Assembly (NCBI RefSeq): GCF_001613145.1
Contig: NZ_BDBU01000002.1
Location: forward strand, 186,001 to 250,000
Source of the DNA: Nocardia jejuensis NBRC 103114
GTDB taxonomy: Bacteria > Actinomycetota > Actinomycetes > Mycobacteriales > Mycobacteriaceae
Direction: 5' to 3'
Length of the DNA: 64,000 nucleotides
Under the pieces are notes generated by a model. That model saw only the letters and a program-made list of their open reading frames with translations. It did no database searches and was not told the DNA's origin. The translations under genes and the position numbers were made by a program. How positions within the stretch are numbered: position 1 is the first letter of the stretch; each line of letters starts with the position of its first letter. Below, piece by piece: positions 18,052-26,332 of this stretch.

Positions 18052-18438
18052 CCCGCCAGCATTCCCGCTCCCCGGGGTGCGACGCCAACTGCGCGGACCG
18101 GGCGTGCGGTCCGGCTGCCGGGCGCCGGACGATCGGCCGGGAGTGTCGCCGCGACGATGCGGAGGGCGGGCCCGACCCGGGTGTCGAGAAAGCTGGCGAA
18201 GAGCGCTGGTGACGAGCAAGGGGTCGTCCGCGAACCGGTCCGGATCGACTCCGGGACAGGATCGGCGCTCGGACCCGGCGGTTTCACCGCGGCCACCCCG
18301 CGGAATCTGGTCGCGGGACCGATCGAGGAGACCCGCGGTACCCGGCCGTCGCGGTGAGGCGAATCCGCGTCCGCACAATCTGTCGGACCCTCCGTCTATT
18401 ATCGAAAGTTTGTTCGACTCGAGGTAATCTCCCGTCCC
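18052..18438. other. Intergenic region, no gene seen
   Basis: If the beta-lactamase-like gene starts at 18051, about 390 bases remain before the small gene at 18439. Open frames exist on both strands but have unlikely Arg/Pro-rich composition. AT-richer sequence at 18395-18430 (TATTATCGAAAG) probably holds the promoter of the rightward gene. Confidence 0.4.
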
Positions 18439-18675
18439 ATGCCGGAACTGTCTCGCCTCGAATGGGCACGTATGAACCTCGATCAGGTGCGCCGGCACCT
18501 GCTCGATGCCGCGGCGTGGGGGAAGTCTCTGACGCCCGATCAGCTGGAGAACGCGGCGGGCAAGATCGCGGAGGGAATGCGGATCTATCTGGAGGAGACC
18601 TCGGGGTCCGGCGCGGATTCCGGTCCGGCGCCCCGCTCGCCGCATTGTGGCAGGCCGAGCCGTCGTGATCGGTGA
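18439..18675 (+). CDS. Small hypothetical protein, 78 residues
   Basis: Not recognised. The first 55 residues are predicted to be two amphipathic helices (WARMNLDQVRRHLLDAAAWG, LTPDQLENAAGKIAEGMRIYLEE). A Gly/Ser/Pro-rich and basic tail follows. It is soluble with no signal peptide. It lies 88 bp upstream of sigF on the same strand, so it might be a small accessory of the stress island, but the sigF promoter lies between them. Confidence 0.55.
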   Translation: MPELSRLEWARMNLDQVRRHLLDAAAWGKSLTPDQLENAAGKIAEGMRIYLEETSGSGADSGPAPRSPHCGRPSRRDR

Positions 18676-18700
18676 GAAATGAGATTTTTCGGGCGTTACT

Positions 18701-18725
18701 GTTTCGAGATCTCGATCCTGGGTAC
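18701..18725 (+). promoter_or_regulatory. SigF-type promoter of sigF (autoregulatory)
   Basis: GTTT (18701-18704), 15 nt, GGGTAC (18720-18725), an excellent match to the actinobacterial SigF/SigB consensus. The expected start point near 18732 leaves a leader of about 32 nt to the ATG at 18764. It implies that SigF drives its own gene. Confidence 0.78.
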
Positions 18726-18763
18726 AGGTTCGATATCGACTTCAGTGGAAAGAGGAACTCCCC

Positions 18764-19597
18764 ATGACACCAGAGTCCGGTACCGGCACCGATGCGCAGA
18801 ACACCCGAGGAGCACGCGACAGCTACGAGAACATCGAACCGTGGTTCGAGCAGCTGGCCGCTCTGGAGGCAGATGACCCGCAACGAATCGTCCTGCGCGA
18901 GGACGTGATCCGCCGCTGCATGCCGCTGGCGTCGAACATCGCCCGCAAGTTCGCCGGACGCGGGGAGTCGGCCGAGGATCTCGAGCAGATCGCCCGGGTC
19001 GGACTGGTATTGGCGGTCGATCGGTTCGACGTCAGCCGGGGCAGCACGTTCCTCGGCTTCGCGGTGCCCACGATCATGGGCGAGGTGCGCCGCTACTTCC
19101 GCGATTCCGCCTGGTCGGTGCGGGTGCCGCGGCGAACCAAGGAAACCCGGCTGCGCATCGGCCCGGCGACCGAACGACTGAGCCACACCCTGGGCCGCAT
19201 GCCCACCGCGCGGGAGATCGCCGCCGAGCTCGAGGTGGAGGTCGAGGAGGTCACCCAGGCGCTGATCGCCAGCAACGCGTACCAGACCCAGTCGATCGAC
19301 GCGGTGCTGCCCAGTGACGGGGAGTCCGAATCGGTGCTGCTGGCGAACACGCTGGGGCGTGAAGAGGTCTGCTACGAACTGCTCGAGGACGCGATGTCCG
19401 TGCGGCCGCTGATCGACGCGCTGCCCGAGCGTGAGCGGCAGGTGCTGATCATGCGCTATTTCGACGGCAAGACGCAGGCGGAGATCGCCGCCTGCATCGG
19501 AGTCTCTCAGATGCAGGTATCGCGGTTGCTCTCACGCACGCTGGCGGACCTGCGCCGGCAGGCGCTCGCGGAGCCGGCTGCCGTTCCCGCGGCGTGA
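18764..19597 (+). CDS. sigF: RNA polymerase sigma factor, SigF/SigB family
   Basis: A 277-residue sigma factor of the general-stress SigB/SigF/SigG group. Region 2 carries CMPLASNIARKFAGRGE, DLEQIARVGLVLAVDRFD and FAVPTIMGEVRRYFRD; this is the -10 recognition and core-binding part and matches the known SigF signature. Region 3 follows (ERLSHTLGRMPTAREIAAEL). Region 4 ends in ERERQVLIMRYFDGKTQAEIA and ISQMQVSRLL-like helices (VSQMQVSRLLSRTL), which read the -35 element. A UsfX-like anti-sigma gene follows, and a SigF-type promoter precedes it. It would be held inactive until anti-sigma is removed by dephosphorylated STAS protein. Confidence 0.93.
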   Translation: MTPESGTGTDAQNTRGARDSYENIEPWFEQLAALEADDPQRIVLREDVIRRCMPLASNIARKFAGRGESAEDLEQIARVGLVLAVDRFDVSRGSTFLGFAVPTIMGEVRRYFRDSAWSVRVPRRTKETRLRIGPATERLSHTLGRMPTAREIAAELEVEVEEVTQALIASNAYQTQSIDAVLPSDGESESVLLANTLGREEVCYELLEDAMSVRPLIDALPERERQVLIMRYFDGKTQAEIAACIGVSQMQVSRLLSRTLADLRRQALAEPAAVPAA

Positions 19598-19720
19598 ATG
19601 GTCGGTTCTCGTGGGCCGAATCCGTGTGATCCGAACCTGGTGGTACCTGCCCGCAGGCAGGGCTGTGCGAGGGTGGTGAACGATGTCGGATGCATTGGCG
19701 AGGGAATCAACGGTGACAGA

Positions 19721-20209
19721 ATGGTCCAGGTGATGGCGGGCGGGGAGGGCCGGGAACCGGTCGAGAAGGCGGACGATGGATCATCCTCCGCCCGAAGAGA
19801 CACGGAACCGGGTGTGGCGGTGGGCATTCGCGTGCCCGCCGAGCTCGATCAGCTGCTCATGTTGCGCTCGCTCGCCGAGACGGTCGCGCTCATCGCGGAT
19901 TTCACGCTCGACGCGGTCACCGACATCCGGGTGGTGCTCGACGAGGTGGCCACCGCGTTGATGCTGGCGGTCGCGCCGGACGCGGTGATCGATTGCGATT
20001 TCCGCTACGACGACGAGGCGATGACGGTGACGGTGCGCTCGGTGTCGCGCACCGAGGATGCCTTCCGCGGAAACGATTTCGGCTGGCAGTTGGCCTTGAC
20101 GCTGGCCGATTTCCTGGAGGCGTCCACCGCGCCGTTCGACTCGGCGCTGGGCGGATACCCGGTTCTGGTCAGTTTCCGGCGAGTGCGCAGTCACGTCGAC
20201 GGCAGCTGA
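19721..20209 (+). CDS. Anti-sigma factor, UsfX/RsbW-like
   Basis: A protein of about 162 residues similar in layout to M. tuberculosis UsfX, the SigF inhibitor. The core runs LMLRSLAETVALIADFTLDAVTDIRVVLDEVATAL, then beta strands, and ends FGWQLALTLADFLEA. The N-box is DEVATAL rather than E..xNA, and no clear G1 box is visible, so ATP binding may be weak, as in UsfX-like proteins. ATG 19721 was chosen; ATG 19733 is equally possible. It lies 123 bp after sigF on the same strand and is probably its partner. A second, similar anti-sigma is encoded at 25638-26048. Confidence 0.8.
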   Translation: MVQVMAGGEGREPVEKADDGSSSARRDTEPGVAVGIRVPAELDQLLMLRSLAETVALIADFTLDAVTDIRVVLDEVATALMLAVAPDAVIDCDFRYDDEAMTVTVRSVSRTEDAFRGNDFGWQLALTLADFLEASTAPFDSALGGYPVLVSFRRVRSHVDGS

Positions 20210-20317
20210 GCTCGCATCGGCCGAGCCGTGGTGGGCCGGTGCGGTACGTTGATCCTGACAGAGCACGCTCGGCGAATGTCGGAGCGCTCTGAAAACGTGT
20301 CGGAGGAAAGTGCGGTA

Positions 20318-20344
20318 ATGATTCCCAGTGTGAGCGCCCGATGA
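20318..20344 (+). CDS. Eight-codon leader ORF overlapping the STAS gene
   Basis: ATG at 20318 is preceded by GGAGGAAAG (20302-20310) at ideal distance. It encodes MIPSVSAR and stops with TGA 20342-20344, sharing ATGA with the start of the STAS gene at 20341. The STAS gene itself has no good ribosome binding site, so its translation may depend on ribosomes finishing this mini-ORF. Inferred from sequence only. Confidence 0.5.
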   Translation: MIPSVSAR

Positions 20345-20688
20345 TCGCGGATGGTCATGCGGCGGACTTGAACCTGCGGCTGGATTCGGTCGGAGGCGCG
20401 GCGGTGCTGACGGTCGCGGGCGAGATCGACATGGTGTCGGCCCCCAGACTGCGTGATGCCGTGGACGGCGCGCTGCTCGGCGCGCCGACCCGGCTGGTGA
20501 TGGACCTGACCGAGGTCGGATTCCTGGGCTCGGCGGGCCTGAGCGTCCTGCTGACGGCCTCCGAGGCCGCGCCGGGAGGGTTGCGAGTGGTGTTGTCCCG
20601 TCAGGCCTTCCGGCCGATCGAGGTGACCGGGCTGGATCAGGTTCTCGCCATCTTCGAGAGTGTGGACGCCGCGCTGAGCGCCGCCTGA
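20341..20688 (+). CDS. STAS-domain anti-anti-sigma factor (copy 1)
   Basis: A 115-residue SpoIIAA/RsbV-like protein that binds the anti-sigma factor and frees sigma. LTVAGEIDMVSAPRLRDAV at 23-41 is the STAS core. Ser64 in FLGSAGLSVL is the expected phosphorylation site that the anti-sigma kinase modifies and the PP2C phosphatase restores. It aligns without gaps to copy 2 at 24296 (Ser64 in both), and both begin after a CCCGATGA start context, so they are duplicates. Translation is probably coupled to the mini-ORF at 20318. Confidence 0.9.
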   Translation: MIADGHAADLNLRLDSVGGAAVLTVAGEIDMVSAPRLRDAVDGALLGAPTRLVMDLTEVGFLGSAGLSVLLTASEAAPGGLRVVLSRQAFRPIEVTGLDQVLAIFESVDAALSAA

Positions 20689-20698
20689 TCCGAGCTGG

Positions 20699-21133
20699 TC
20701 AGGACAGGCGCGGCAGCCGTACCACCTGGACGAAGAAGTCGTCGATCTGCTTGATCGCGGCGATGAACTGGTCCAGATCGACGGGCTTGGTGACGTAGGC
20801 GTTCGCATGCAGCCGGTAGCTGCGCACGATGTCCTCCTCGGCCGCGGAGGTGGTGAGTACCACGACCGGGATGGGCGAGAGGTTCGGATCGGACTTGATC
20901 CGCTCGAGCACCTGGCGGCCGTCGTACTTGGGCAGGTTCAGGTCCAGCAGGATGAGATCGGGGCGCGGCGCGTCGCGGAACTCGTCGACCTGGTACAGGA
21001 AGTCCAGCGCCTCTTGCCCATCGCGAACCACGTGCAGCGTGTTGCCGATCTTGTTGTCCTCGAACGCCTCACGAGTCATCAGTTCGTCGCCGGGATCGTC
21101 TTCCACGAGCAGGATGTCGATGGGGTAGGTCAC
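20699..21133 (-). CDS. Stand-alone receiver (Rcp1-type response regulator)
   Basis: A 144-residue CheY-like receiver without an output domain. Acidic residues EDD are at 11-13, the phospho-acceptor is Asp64 (LILLDLNLP), with Thr95 and Lys116 (VTKPVD). It is the Rcp1-like type, which often pairs with phytochrome-like kinases. The GTG start overlaps the kinase stop as GTGA, so the two are translationally coupled and the adjacent kinase is the likely phosphodonor. It may pass phosphate on, or drain it from, the receiver domain of the PP2C protein. Confidence 0.9.
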   Translation of the reverse strand: MTYPIDILLVEDDPGDELMTREAFEDNKIGNTLHVVRDGQEALDFLYQVDEFRDAPRPDLILLDLNLPKYDGRQVLERIKSDPNLSPIPVVVLTTSAAEEDIVRSYRLHANAYVTKPVDLDQFIAAIKQIDDFFVQVVRLPRLS

Positions 21134-22743
21134 GCGGTGAGCTCCTTGTCGGGCAGTTCGAGCGGCCGGGCCGCTGCGTCGAAGAGGGTGAAGCTGATCC
21201 GAGTGCCGTCGTGGTACTCGGGGTCTATCCAGATCTTGCCACCGTGGTACTCCACGATCTTCTTACAGAGTGCCAGGCCGATCCCGGTTCCCGAGTATTC
21301 CTCGCGCCCGTGCAGGCGCTGGAAGATGACGAACACCTTCTCCGAGAATTCCGGCGCGATGCCGATCCCGTTGTCGGACACCGAGATCTGCCACCCCGGC
21401 AGGTCGCCGTCGGCCCGCTCACAGGTGATGACCACCACCGGCGCGAGGTCGGGCCTATGGAACTTGACGGCGTTGCCCAGCAGGTTCTGCCACAGCATGG
21501 CCAGCAGGGTCGGATCGCCGATCACCTCGGGCAGCGGATCCGGTCGCACGATCTGCAGCCCGGATTCCTCGGCGGCCGCGGCGATATTGTCCATCGCCTT
21601 GTCCAGGGCGTCGCCCAGGCCGGTCGGGGTGATGGAGTCGTTCACCCGGCCCACCCGCGAGAAGGTGAGCAGATCGTTGATCAGCACCTGCATGCGCTTG
21701 GCACCGTCGACCGCGTAGCCGATGTACTGCGTGGCGCGGTCGTCGAGTTGATCGCCGTAGCGCTTCTCGAGCAGCTGACAGAACGAGGCGACTTTTCGCA
21801 GCGGCTCCTGCAGATCGTGCGAGGCCACATAGGCGAACTGCTCCAATTCGGCATTGGATCGGCGCAATTCGATGGTCTGGGCGTCCAGATCCGCGGTCTG
21901 CCGGGCCAGCTGCTGCTCCTTGACCCGCGAGGAGTCCAGCTCGGCCACGATCTGCCTGCGCATGCGTTCGGTGGCCTCGGCCACGGCCGCCAGATCGGCG
22001 GGACCGCGCGGGCTGATGGGATGGCCGAAATCCCCGTCCGCGACCCGCAGCGACGCCGTCTCCAGTTCGCGCAGCGGGCGTGCCACGAGCCGCCTGACCA
22101 GCAGGGTCAGGGCGATCGCGGCCAGCAGAACCGCGACGACGGCGGTGATGAGCGCGATATTTCGAATCAGGCGCATCCGGTCCAGGTCCGCGCGTTCGTG
22201 CTCGAGCGTGGAGATCAGGCCGGTGTTCTGCTCGGTGAAACGCGCTCGCACCGTGTCGAATCGGGTCTTGCCCAGGGCGGCGGTGGCATCGTCGATCGGG
22301 CGCGGTGCGCCGGGGGTGATCGTGCCGATCAGCGGTTCGGCGAATCCGGTGCGCCACTGGGCGGCCGCGCGTTCCACGTCGTCCAGATCGTCGAGCAGTT
22401 GCGGGCGGTCCGAGAGCAGCTCGCGCAGCCGTTCCGCGGATCGGGCCTCGTCCTGCTGTCCTTCGGCGTACGGGGTCAGGAACTGGCGATCGGCCGCGAT
22501 GGCGTAGCCGCGAATGCCGGTCTCCTGGTTGATCAGTGCGCTCTGCAGCCGGTACGACTCCGAGATCGCCGGTTGCAGCTGATCGAGCAGCCGGTCGTTG
22601 ACCGTGGTGGTCCTGCCGATGACATCGGCCCCGACGAAGGCGCCGATGATCACCATCATCGCCATCACGCCCAGCACGATCTGGAACCAGGATTGCACGG
22701 AGAAGCGGCCCGCGAAGCTCTGCGCGGGGGTGTCGGGCGTCAT
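21130..22743 (-). CDS. Sensor histidine kinase with CHASE3 and HAMP domains
   Basis: A 537-residue membrane kinase. TM1 is at about 18-40. An extracytoplasmic CHASE3-like helical domain follows (LLDQLQPAISESYRLQ, NQETGIRGYAIAADRQFL). TM2 is at about 187-208, and a HAMP linker leads to a coiled coil. The phospho-accepting His near residue 308 lies in YVASHDLQEPLRKV, and the HATPase has N-, G1- and G2-boxes (NLLGNAVKF, SDNGIGI, GTGIGLALC). The ATG at 22743 was preferred because it gives an ATGA overlap with the upstream phosphatase gene; 22773 is the earlier option. It would sense an external stress signal and feed the two receivers of this operon. Confidence 0.92.
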   Translation of the reverse strand: MTPDTPAQSFAGRFSVQSWFQIVLGVMAMMVIIGAFVGADVIGRTTTVNDRLLDQLQPAISESYRLQSALINQETGIRGYAIAADRQFLTPYAEGQQDEARSAERLRELLSDRPQLLDDLDDVERAAAQWRTGFAEPLIGTITPGAPRPIDDATAALGKTRFDTVRARFTEQNTGLISTLEHERADLDRMRLIRNIALITAVVAVLLAAIALTLLVRRLVARPLRELETASLRVADGDFGHPISPRGPADLAAVAEATERMRRQIVAELDSSRVKEQQLARQTADLDAQTIELRRSNAELEQFAYVASHDLQEPLRKVASFCQLLEKRYGDQLDDRATQYIGYAVDGAKRMQVLINDLLTFSRVGRVNDSITPTGLGDALDKAMDNIAAAAEESGLQIVRPDPLPEVIGDPTLLAMLWQNLLGNAVKFHRPDLAPVVVITCERADGDLPGWQISVSDNGIGIAPEFSEKVFVIFQRLHGREEYSGTGIGLALCKKIVEYHGGKIWIDPEYHDGTRISFTLFDAAARPLELPDKELTA

Positions 22744-24011
22744 CGATCGTCCTGGGGAAGTGGGGGAGTCCATTGCAGATGCAGCACGGCGATGTCGTCG
22801 GCGAGGCCGCCGCGCTCGGCGGCCATCGCCTCGGCGGATTCGATCAGTTCGTCCACGAACGCGTCCGGGTCGGTGGCGGTGGCTCGGCGGGCCAGTTCCA
22901 GCAGGCCCTCCTCGCCCAGGCGCTCGACGCCGGGCCCGGTGTGGCCCTCGAACAGGCCGTCGGTGAACAGCATCAGGCCGGTGCCCTCGGGCATGGGCAC
23001 GTCGTGCTCGGGCCAGGTGGCGCGGCCCGGAACGAATCCGAGGGCGGGTCCGCCCGGCACCTCGACCCAGTCCACGCCGGTGGCCGAGCGCATCAGCATG
23101 CCCGGATGCCCGGCCCTGATCACCCGCACCGAACGCCGGTCCGGGCTCAGCACCAGGCTGGTCACGGTGGCGAAGGTGCGCTGTCCGGTGCGCTCGGCGA
23201 TCAGGACCTCTTCGAGCAGTCGTAGTTGTCGGGTCCCGGTGATCTCGCTCAGCACCAGCGTGCGCCAGGCCAGTCGCAGTGCCACCCCGGTCGCGGCCTC
23301 GTCCGGGCCGTGGCCCGAGACGTCGCCGATGATCACGTGCACGGTGCCGTCGGCCTGCTGCACCACATCGTAGAAATCACCGCCGAGCAGGGCTTGAGCC
23401 CGGCCGGGGCGATAGCGCGAGACGATGTCGACCACGCGCGCGCCGCGCAGCAGCGGCGTCGGCAGCAGGCCGCGTTCGAGCCGGGCGTTCTCCTGCGCGT
23501 GCATCTGACTCACGCGCAGGGCCGCGGCGGCGCGTTCGGCTTGCTTACGCTGAATCGCGTAACGCAGTGCGCGACCGAACAATTCGGGTTCGACCCGGCC
23601 CTTGACGAGGTAGTCCTGCGCTCCGGCCGCGACCGCGGCCAGGCCGGTCCGCTCCTGATCCAGGCCGGTCAGCACGACGACCGCGACCCGATCGGTGTAT
23701 TCGCGCATGCCGTCCAGGGCCTCGAGCCCGTGCGCGTCGGGCAGGTTCAGATCCAGCAGCACACAGTCCGGTACGGACTCGGCCAGGCTCTCGCAGGCCT
23801 GGGCGATCGTCCGGACCCAGGTCATCCGCACCCCGGGCGCACCGTCGGCGACGAGTTCCTCGACCAGGACCGCGTCGCCCTCGTCGTCCTCGACCAGCAG
23901 CACCGTCGGCTGTTCGAGCTCCACCGCGCGAACGCTGGGACCGCCCGCCGCGTCTCGCGGATCCGCGCCCATCGCGCGGATCGTCACCGACCCATCGTGC
24001 CCGGAAAGCAT
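22740..24011 (-). CDS. Receiver-PP2C (RsbU/SpoIIE-type) phosphatase
   Basis: A 423-residue response regulator. The receiver domain is at 35-150 with Asp87 (VLLDLNLP) and Lys137. A coiled linker (RKQAERAAAALR) follows, then a PPM/PP2C phosphatase at about 190-420. Metal-binding motifs are GGDFYDVV, IGDVSGHGPDEAA and FTDGLFEG, with GGLADDIAVL near the end. It would dephosphorylate the STAS proteins encoded on either side, so releasing SigF. It is the first gene of the operon phosphatase-kinase-receiver and has a good AAAGGAG ribosome binding site 12 nt before its ATG. Confidence 0.93.
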   Translation of the reverse strand: MLSGHDGSVTIRAMGADPRDAAGGPSVRAVELEQPTVLLVEDDEGDAVLVEELVADGAPGVRMTWVRTIAQACESLAESVPDCVLLDLNLPDAHGLEALDGMREYTDRVAVVVLTGLDQERTGLAAVAAGAQDYLVKGRVEPELFGRALRYAIQRKQAERAAAALRVSQMHAQENARLERGLLPTPLLRGARVVDIVSRYRPGRAQALLGGDFYDVVQQADGTVHVIIGDVSGHGPDEAATGVALRLAWRTLVLSEITGTRQLRLLEEVLIAERTGQRTFATVTSLVLSPDRRSVRVIRAGHPGMLMRSATGVDWVEVPGGPALGFVPGRATWPEHDVPMPEGTGLMLFTDGLFEGHTGPGVERLGEEGLLELARRATATDPDAFVDELIESAEAMAAERGGLADDIAVLHLQWTPPLPQDDR

Positions 24012-24295
24012 CTAGCCTGGTCTCCTTTCGGTCTGCGACGCCGCCGTCGATCCGGTGCGTGTGCGGCACCGCGTGCACCAGTATTCAGGTATGGAACCCT
24101 GATAGTGCATTCCTGTCGAACCGAGTCCCCCATGTCGTGGTCGGGAGAGTGCGTAATCCGTTGAGGCACACATTTTTCCGATAGGTTTGACGGCATGCTG
24201 ATGAAGTCCCACTGCCACCTTTGCGGAGCGTGTGCGCGCCGGTCGAGCGGAACGGGCGCGGATCTCGGCTGCCGGTACGGTCGGGCGGGTGCCCG

Positions 24296-24658
24296 ATGAC
24301 CGCAGACGGTACCGCGCGCGAACTCGAGGTCAGAGCGGACACGGTCGGTACCGTGCCGGTTCTCGCCGTGTCCGGCGAGGTGGACGTGGTTTCCGCGCCC
24401 CGATTGCGCGAGGCGGTGGACGAGGCGCTGCGGACCGCCCCGAAGTTGCTGGTGCTGGATCTGTCCGGGGTCGGGTTCCTGGGTTCGGCGGGGCTCAGCG
24501 TGTTGCTGGCGGTATCTCGGGCTGTGCCCGGCGGCCTTCGTCTCGTATTGTCGAGGCAGGCGCGCCGACCGATCGAGGTGACCGGCATGGACGAGGTGCT
24601 GGCCGTCTTCGACAGCGTCGCGGCAGCCGTGGGCGAGGATCCGGGGCTGAGCAGGTAG
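24296..24658 (+). CDS. STAS-domain anti-anti-sigma factor (copy 2)
   Basis: A 120-residue RsbV-like protein, a gapless paralogue of copy 1 at 20341. The core is LAVSGEVDVVSAPRLREAV, with Ser64 in FLGSAGLSVL as the phosphorylatable residue and RQARRPIEVTGMDEVLAVFDSV near the end. It is divergent from the PP2C operon and 32 bp upstream of the MEDS-ATPase gene, with which it is likely cotranscribed. That pairing suggests that copy 2 partners with the MEDS-ATPase or with the second anti-sigma, while copy 1 serves the first; this is inference. Confidence 0.9.
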   Translation: MTADGTARELEVRADTVGTVPVLAVSGEVDVVSAPRLREAVDEALRTAPKLLVLDLSGVGFLGSAGLSVLLAVSRAVPGGLRLVLSRQARRPIEVTGMDEVLAVFDSVAAAVGEDPGLSR

Positions 24659-24690
24659 AACAACGATGGACCGAGCGTGGAGGAATTCCG

Positions 24691-25641
24691 ATGACCGTCG
24701 CCGTTGCGGGGTCGACGGGACACTTCGCGCACCCGGCCCTGCTCTACCGGGACGAGAGCGAATATCTGGACGCGCTGGTGCCGTTCCTCGAGGACGGGCT
24801 GGCGACCGGTGAGCCGGTGGCCATGGCCGCGCCCGAGTCCCGGCTACGCGTGATCCGGTCCGCGCTCGGCTCCTCCGCCGATCGTGCGGTGCTGATCGAC
24901 ATGGAGCACGCGGGGCGCAACCCCGGGCGCATCATTCCCGCGGTGCTGCGCCGTTTCGCGGATGCCCATCCGGATTCCGCCGTGCGCATCGTCGGCGAGC
25001 CGATCTGGGCCGGTCGCAACGAGCTCGAATATCCCGCCTGTGTCCAGCACGAGGCGCTGATCAATGCGGCGTTCGACGGTCGCGACGTCACGATCGTGTG
25101 CCCCTACGACGTGTCCGGGCTCGGACAGCACATGATCGCCGACGCCCACCGGACCCACCCGGTCGTGTGGGACGGCCCGCGCCGCGGCCCGAGCGACCGC
25201 TACGACCCGGGCGCGGTGATCGCCCGCTACAACACGCCCCTGCCCGAGCCCGCACTCGCGATCGAGTCCGTCGTGACCGCGCCGGCCGAATTGATCCCGA
25301 TCCGTCAATGGTCCGCCGCACACGGGGAGCGGCTGGGGTTGCAGCCCGCCCGACTGGGCGATCTGGAATTGATCGTCACCGAACTCGTGACGAACGGTCT
25401 CGTGCACGGCGCGGGACCGTGCCGGGTGCGACTGTGGGACGCCGGGGCATATCTGGTGTGCGAGGTCCGCGATCACGGGCGCTGGACCGATCCGCTGGCC
25501 GGTCGTCGCCCCGCGTCGCGCACCCGGCCCGGCGGCCGGGGCCTGCTGATGGTTCACCAGCTCGCCGAATTGGTCCGGACCTACGTCACATCGGACAGCA
25601 CGACCCAGTACGCGCTGATGGCGTGGAACGCGGGCCGTTAG
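24691..25641 (+). CDS. MEDS-domain sensor fused to anti-sigma type ATPase
   Basis: A 316-residue protein with two domains. Residues 10-165 form a MEDS (DcmR-like sensory) domain: FAHPALLYRDESEYLDALVPF, GEPIWAGRNELEYPACVQHE and a TIVCPYD segment. Residues 195-312 form an RsbW-like HATPase with a complete N-box (LIVTELVTNGLVHG) and G2 (GRGLLMVHQL). It may act as an anti-sigma or serine kinase controlled by a bound cofactor or metabolite; MEDS domains are thought to bind hydrocarbon-like ligands. GGAGG (24679-24683) precedes the ATG. Its stop overlaps that of the convergent anti-sigma gene by 4 bp. Confidence 0.88.
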   Translation: MTVAVAGSTGHFAHPALLYRDESEYLDALVPFLEDGLATGEPVAMAAPESRLRVIRSALGSSADRAVLIDMEHAGRNPGRIIPAVLRRFADAHPDSAVRIVGEPIWAGRNELEYPACVQHEALINAAFDGRDVTIVCPYDVSGLGQHMIADAHRTHPVVWDGPRRGPSDRYDPGAVIARYNTPLPEPALAIESVVTAPAELIPIRQWSAAHGERLGLQPARLGDLELIVTELVTNGLVHGAGPCRVRLWDAGAYLVCEVRDHGRWTDPLAGRRPASRTRPGGRGLLMVHQLAELVRTYVTSDSTTQYALMAWNAGR

Positions 25642-26048
25642 CCCAGTCGCCGGCGGCTGAACCGCACCGTGGCCGGGTATCCGCCGCGCGAATCGTCGAA
25701 CGGATCCGTGCTCATCTGTGTGGAATCGGTGATCGCGGCCAGCAGATGCCGGCCGAAGGCGTGATCCTCCATCGCGTTTCGCGTCTCGGTCACCCCGGTG
25801 ATCTGCACGACGATCTGCTCGGCGTCATAGTGGAACTCGCACTCGAGCGTCGTTCCCGGCGCCGCGGACATGGTCAAGGTCGTGGCCACCTCGTCGAGCG
25901 CGATCCGCACATCGGTCACCACGTCGCCGGTGAAACCGGCGGACATCATGATGCTCTCGGCGAGCGCCCGCAGCATCTGCAGTTGACCGGGGTCGGCCGG
26001 TACCCGCACTCCGCTCTCCCCGGAGCGGGTGATCCTCTCCCTTTCCAT
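25638..26048 (-). CDS. Second anti-sigma factor, UsfX/RsbW-like
   Basis: A protein of about 136 residues that closely parallels the anti-sigma at 19721. VRVPADPGQLQMLRALAES, VVTDVRIALDEVATTL and HAFGRHLLAAITDSTQM occupy the same places. As in the first copy, the N-box lacks the usual Asn. The ATG at 26048 fits the UsfX N-terminus; ATG 26153 would add 35 unlikely residues. Two anti-sigma proteins and one sigma gene in a single island suggest either two SigF-group targets elsewhere or two input routes to one sigma. A SigF-like promoter lies upstream at 26208-26232. Confidence 0.8.
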   Translation of the reverse strand: MERERITRSGESGVRVPADPGQLQMLRALAESIMMSAGFTGDVVTDVRIALDEVATTLTMSAAPGTTLECEFHYDAEQIVVQITGVTETRNAMEDHAFGRHLLAAITDSTQMSTDPFDDSRGGYPATVRFSRRRLG

Positions 26049-26207
26049 GACGTCGCCACCCCACACTTGTGCCGACCGGTCGTGCAACGTCGCTGACCTG
26101 TGTGCTGTCACCCGGCCGTCGGCCGATCCGCCGGACTGTCGGAATTTCGTCATCGTTCACCACCAATCGATGCTGTTCCGTTCCTTACGTACCTTTCATT
26201 CGATTGC

Positions 26208-26232
26208 CTACCCCGGGGGTCGGCGAGATAAC
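26208..26232 (-). promoter_or_regulatory. SigF-like promoter for second anti-sigma gene
   Basis: On the minus strand: GTTA (26232-26229), 15 nt, GGGTAG (26213-26208). It has the same spacing as the sigF promoter with one change in the -35 box. The leader to ATG 26048 would be about 150 nt. It is divergent from the candidate promoter at 26270. Confidence 0.5.
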
Positions 26233-26269
26233 CGATCCGAGTCCGGTCTCATCTATTCGAGGAGAAGCT

Positions 26270-26294
26270 GTTTGAACCTCGAGTTCCCGGGAAC
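26270..26294 (+). promoter_or_regulatory. SigF-like promoter for the DUF6131 gene
   Basis: GTTT (26270-26273), 15 nt, GGGAAC (26289-26294), about 38 nt before the small membrane-protein ATG. The -10 differs from GGGTAC at one base. The palindrome GTTCCCGGGAAC (26283-26294) overlaps the -10 and could instead be an operator. Confidence 0.5.
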
Positions 26295-26332
26295 AGCGGG
26301 AGAGTCACTTCCGCTCTAACAAAGGAACGACC

